From NCBI GenBank assembly GCA_024709185.1, contig JANJXE010000468.1, forward strand, positions 1 through 6,258: 6,258 nucleotides of DNA, read 5' to 3'. The first letter of the stretch is position 1. The number at the start of each line of letters is the position of its first letter. The stretch comes from Paludibacter sp. (lineage in GTDB: Bacteria; Bacteroidota; Bacteroidia; Bacteroidales; Paludibacteraceae). The notes beneath the pieces were generated by a model. It was not told where the DNA came from and did no database searches. It saw only the letters and a program-made list of their open reading frames with translations. Both the position numbers and the translations under genes were made by a program. Below are positions 5,843 to 6,258 of this stretch, one piece after another.

Positions 5843-5874
5843 CAAACGTATGAATTTTTTAGTTCTGAATCAAA
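5843..5874 (-). promoter_or_regulatory. Promoter of the metal exporter operon
   Basis: On the minus strand, TTTG (5874-5871) and TACGTTTG (5850-5843) are 20 bases apart, matching the Bacteroidetes -33/-7 consensus. The leader would be under 25 bases. I see no obvious dyad for a metal-responsive repressor around it. Confidence 0.65.
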
Positions 5875-5935
5875 TGGTTTTAGGTTAAATTGTAAAAAAT
5901 AGCAAAAACAGGCTTTTCTAACCGCTGATTTGATG

Positions 5936-5943
5936 TACCTTTG
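5936..5943 (+). promoter_or_regulatory. -7 element for the TPR protein gene
   Basis: TACCTTTG followed by CA fits the TAnnTTTG consensus; the -33 element is weak. A start near 5949 would exclude the ATG at 5945 and favour the ATG at 5990. Confidence 0.5.
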
Positions 5944-5989
5944 CATGGATTTATTTCCATTTCAACTGTTTACAAAATCGTATACGTTT

Positions 5990-6258
5990 ATGCGCTGGTT
6001 TTTACTTGTCTACATTTCATTCATTCCTCTTCTACTGGTGGGGCAGCTGGCTGCTAAAGCCGACGATTTATTTTCTAAGCACGATTATCTTCAGGCTGCT
6101 CAGTTGTATAAGGAACTATTGAAAAACCGGCCTAACGATGCTCTATTCAATTATCGATATGCACGTAGTAATTATGAATTAAAAGAATATGAACTTGCTA
6201 TTCAGCATTTTACGAAGAGTGGTTCGCGTTATCCGCTCACTGCATATTACCTTGCCGA
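5990..6258 (+). CDS. Secreted TPR-repeat protein, 5' part only
   Basis: The first 89 codons of a gene cut by the window edge. MRWFLLVYISFIPLLLVGQL is a clear signal peptide: a basic residue, then a hydrophobic core, with a likely cleavage after AAKA. The mature part begins DDLFSKHDYLQAAQLYKELL, and repeats of the alternating small/large pattern (about residues 28-60 and 61-89) fit tetratricopeptide repeats, with tyrosine and alanine at the usual positions. In Bacteroidetes such N-termini often precede OmpA-like or peptidoglycan-associated domains in envelope proteins, but nothing here shows the C-terminal part. An in-frame ATG at 5945 would add 15 residues. The later one is preferred because it puts the signal peptide at the very start and lies downstream of the promoter. 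Confidence 0.75.
   Translation, partial: MRWFLLVYISFIPLLLVGQLAAKADDLFSKHDYLQAAQLYKELLKNRPNDALFNYRYARSNYELKEYELAIQHFTKSGSRYPLTAYYLA

Overview
The window looks like chromosomal DNA from a Bacteroidota bacterium, probably class Bacteroidia. Four observations support this. Starts lack clear Shine-Dalgarno sequences. Several intergenic regions carry the phylum-type -7 promoter element TAnnTTTG, some with a TTG or TTTG about 18-20 bases upstream. The HU protein and the RNase E/G-family protein are of the Bacteroidetes type. A short basic AURKAIP1/COX24-like gene sits between them. Genus or species cannot be resolved from the sequence alone.

Layout, left to right. (1) Positions 34-1089, minus strand: a GNAT/hemolysin-like acyltransferase of the OlsB/GlsB type with a long Lys/Arg-rich coiled-coil tail. 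(2) A divergent promoter region at 1090-1312. (3) Plus strand: an HU-family DNA-binding protein, a 29-residue basic protein that is probably ribosomal, an intrinsic terminator, and the ribonuclease G gene rng (GTG start) with its own terminator. This is an information-processing cluster. (4) 3488-4022, plus strand: a tRNA operon with a strong promoter, a 5' hairpin, two tandem 76-bp repeats that begin with the first 18 bases of the following tRNA, then tRNA-Gly(GCC), tRNA-Leu(CAG) and tRNA-Leu(GAG). (5) 5819-4021, minus strand: a two-gene operon of distantly related cation diffusion facilitators, first a CzcD/ZitB-like and then a FieF-like exporter, joined by an ATGA overlap. (6) A divergent promoter region and, at the right edge, the start of a secreted TPR protein cut off by the window end.

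Most of the window is ordinary housekeeping content. The unexplained part is the pair of 76-bp repeats ahead of tRNA-Gly. Each joins a sense copy of the tRNA 5' end to an antisense copy of a tRNA D-arm. Each repeat can therefore fold on itself, and it could also pair over 16 consecutive bases (one G-U) with the D-arm of the tRNA-Gly encoded just downstream. A second curiosity is the HU/small-protein to rng junction, where the terminator stem contains a TAnnTTTG promoter-like motif and an alternative 11-bp pairing competes with the terminator.
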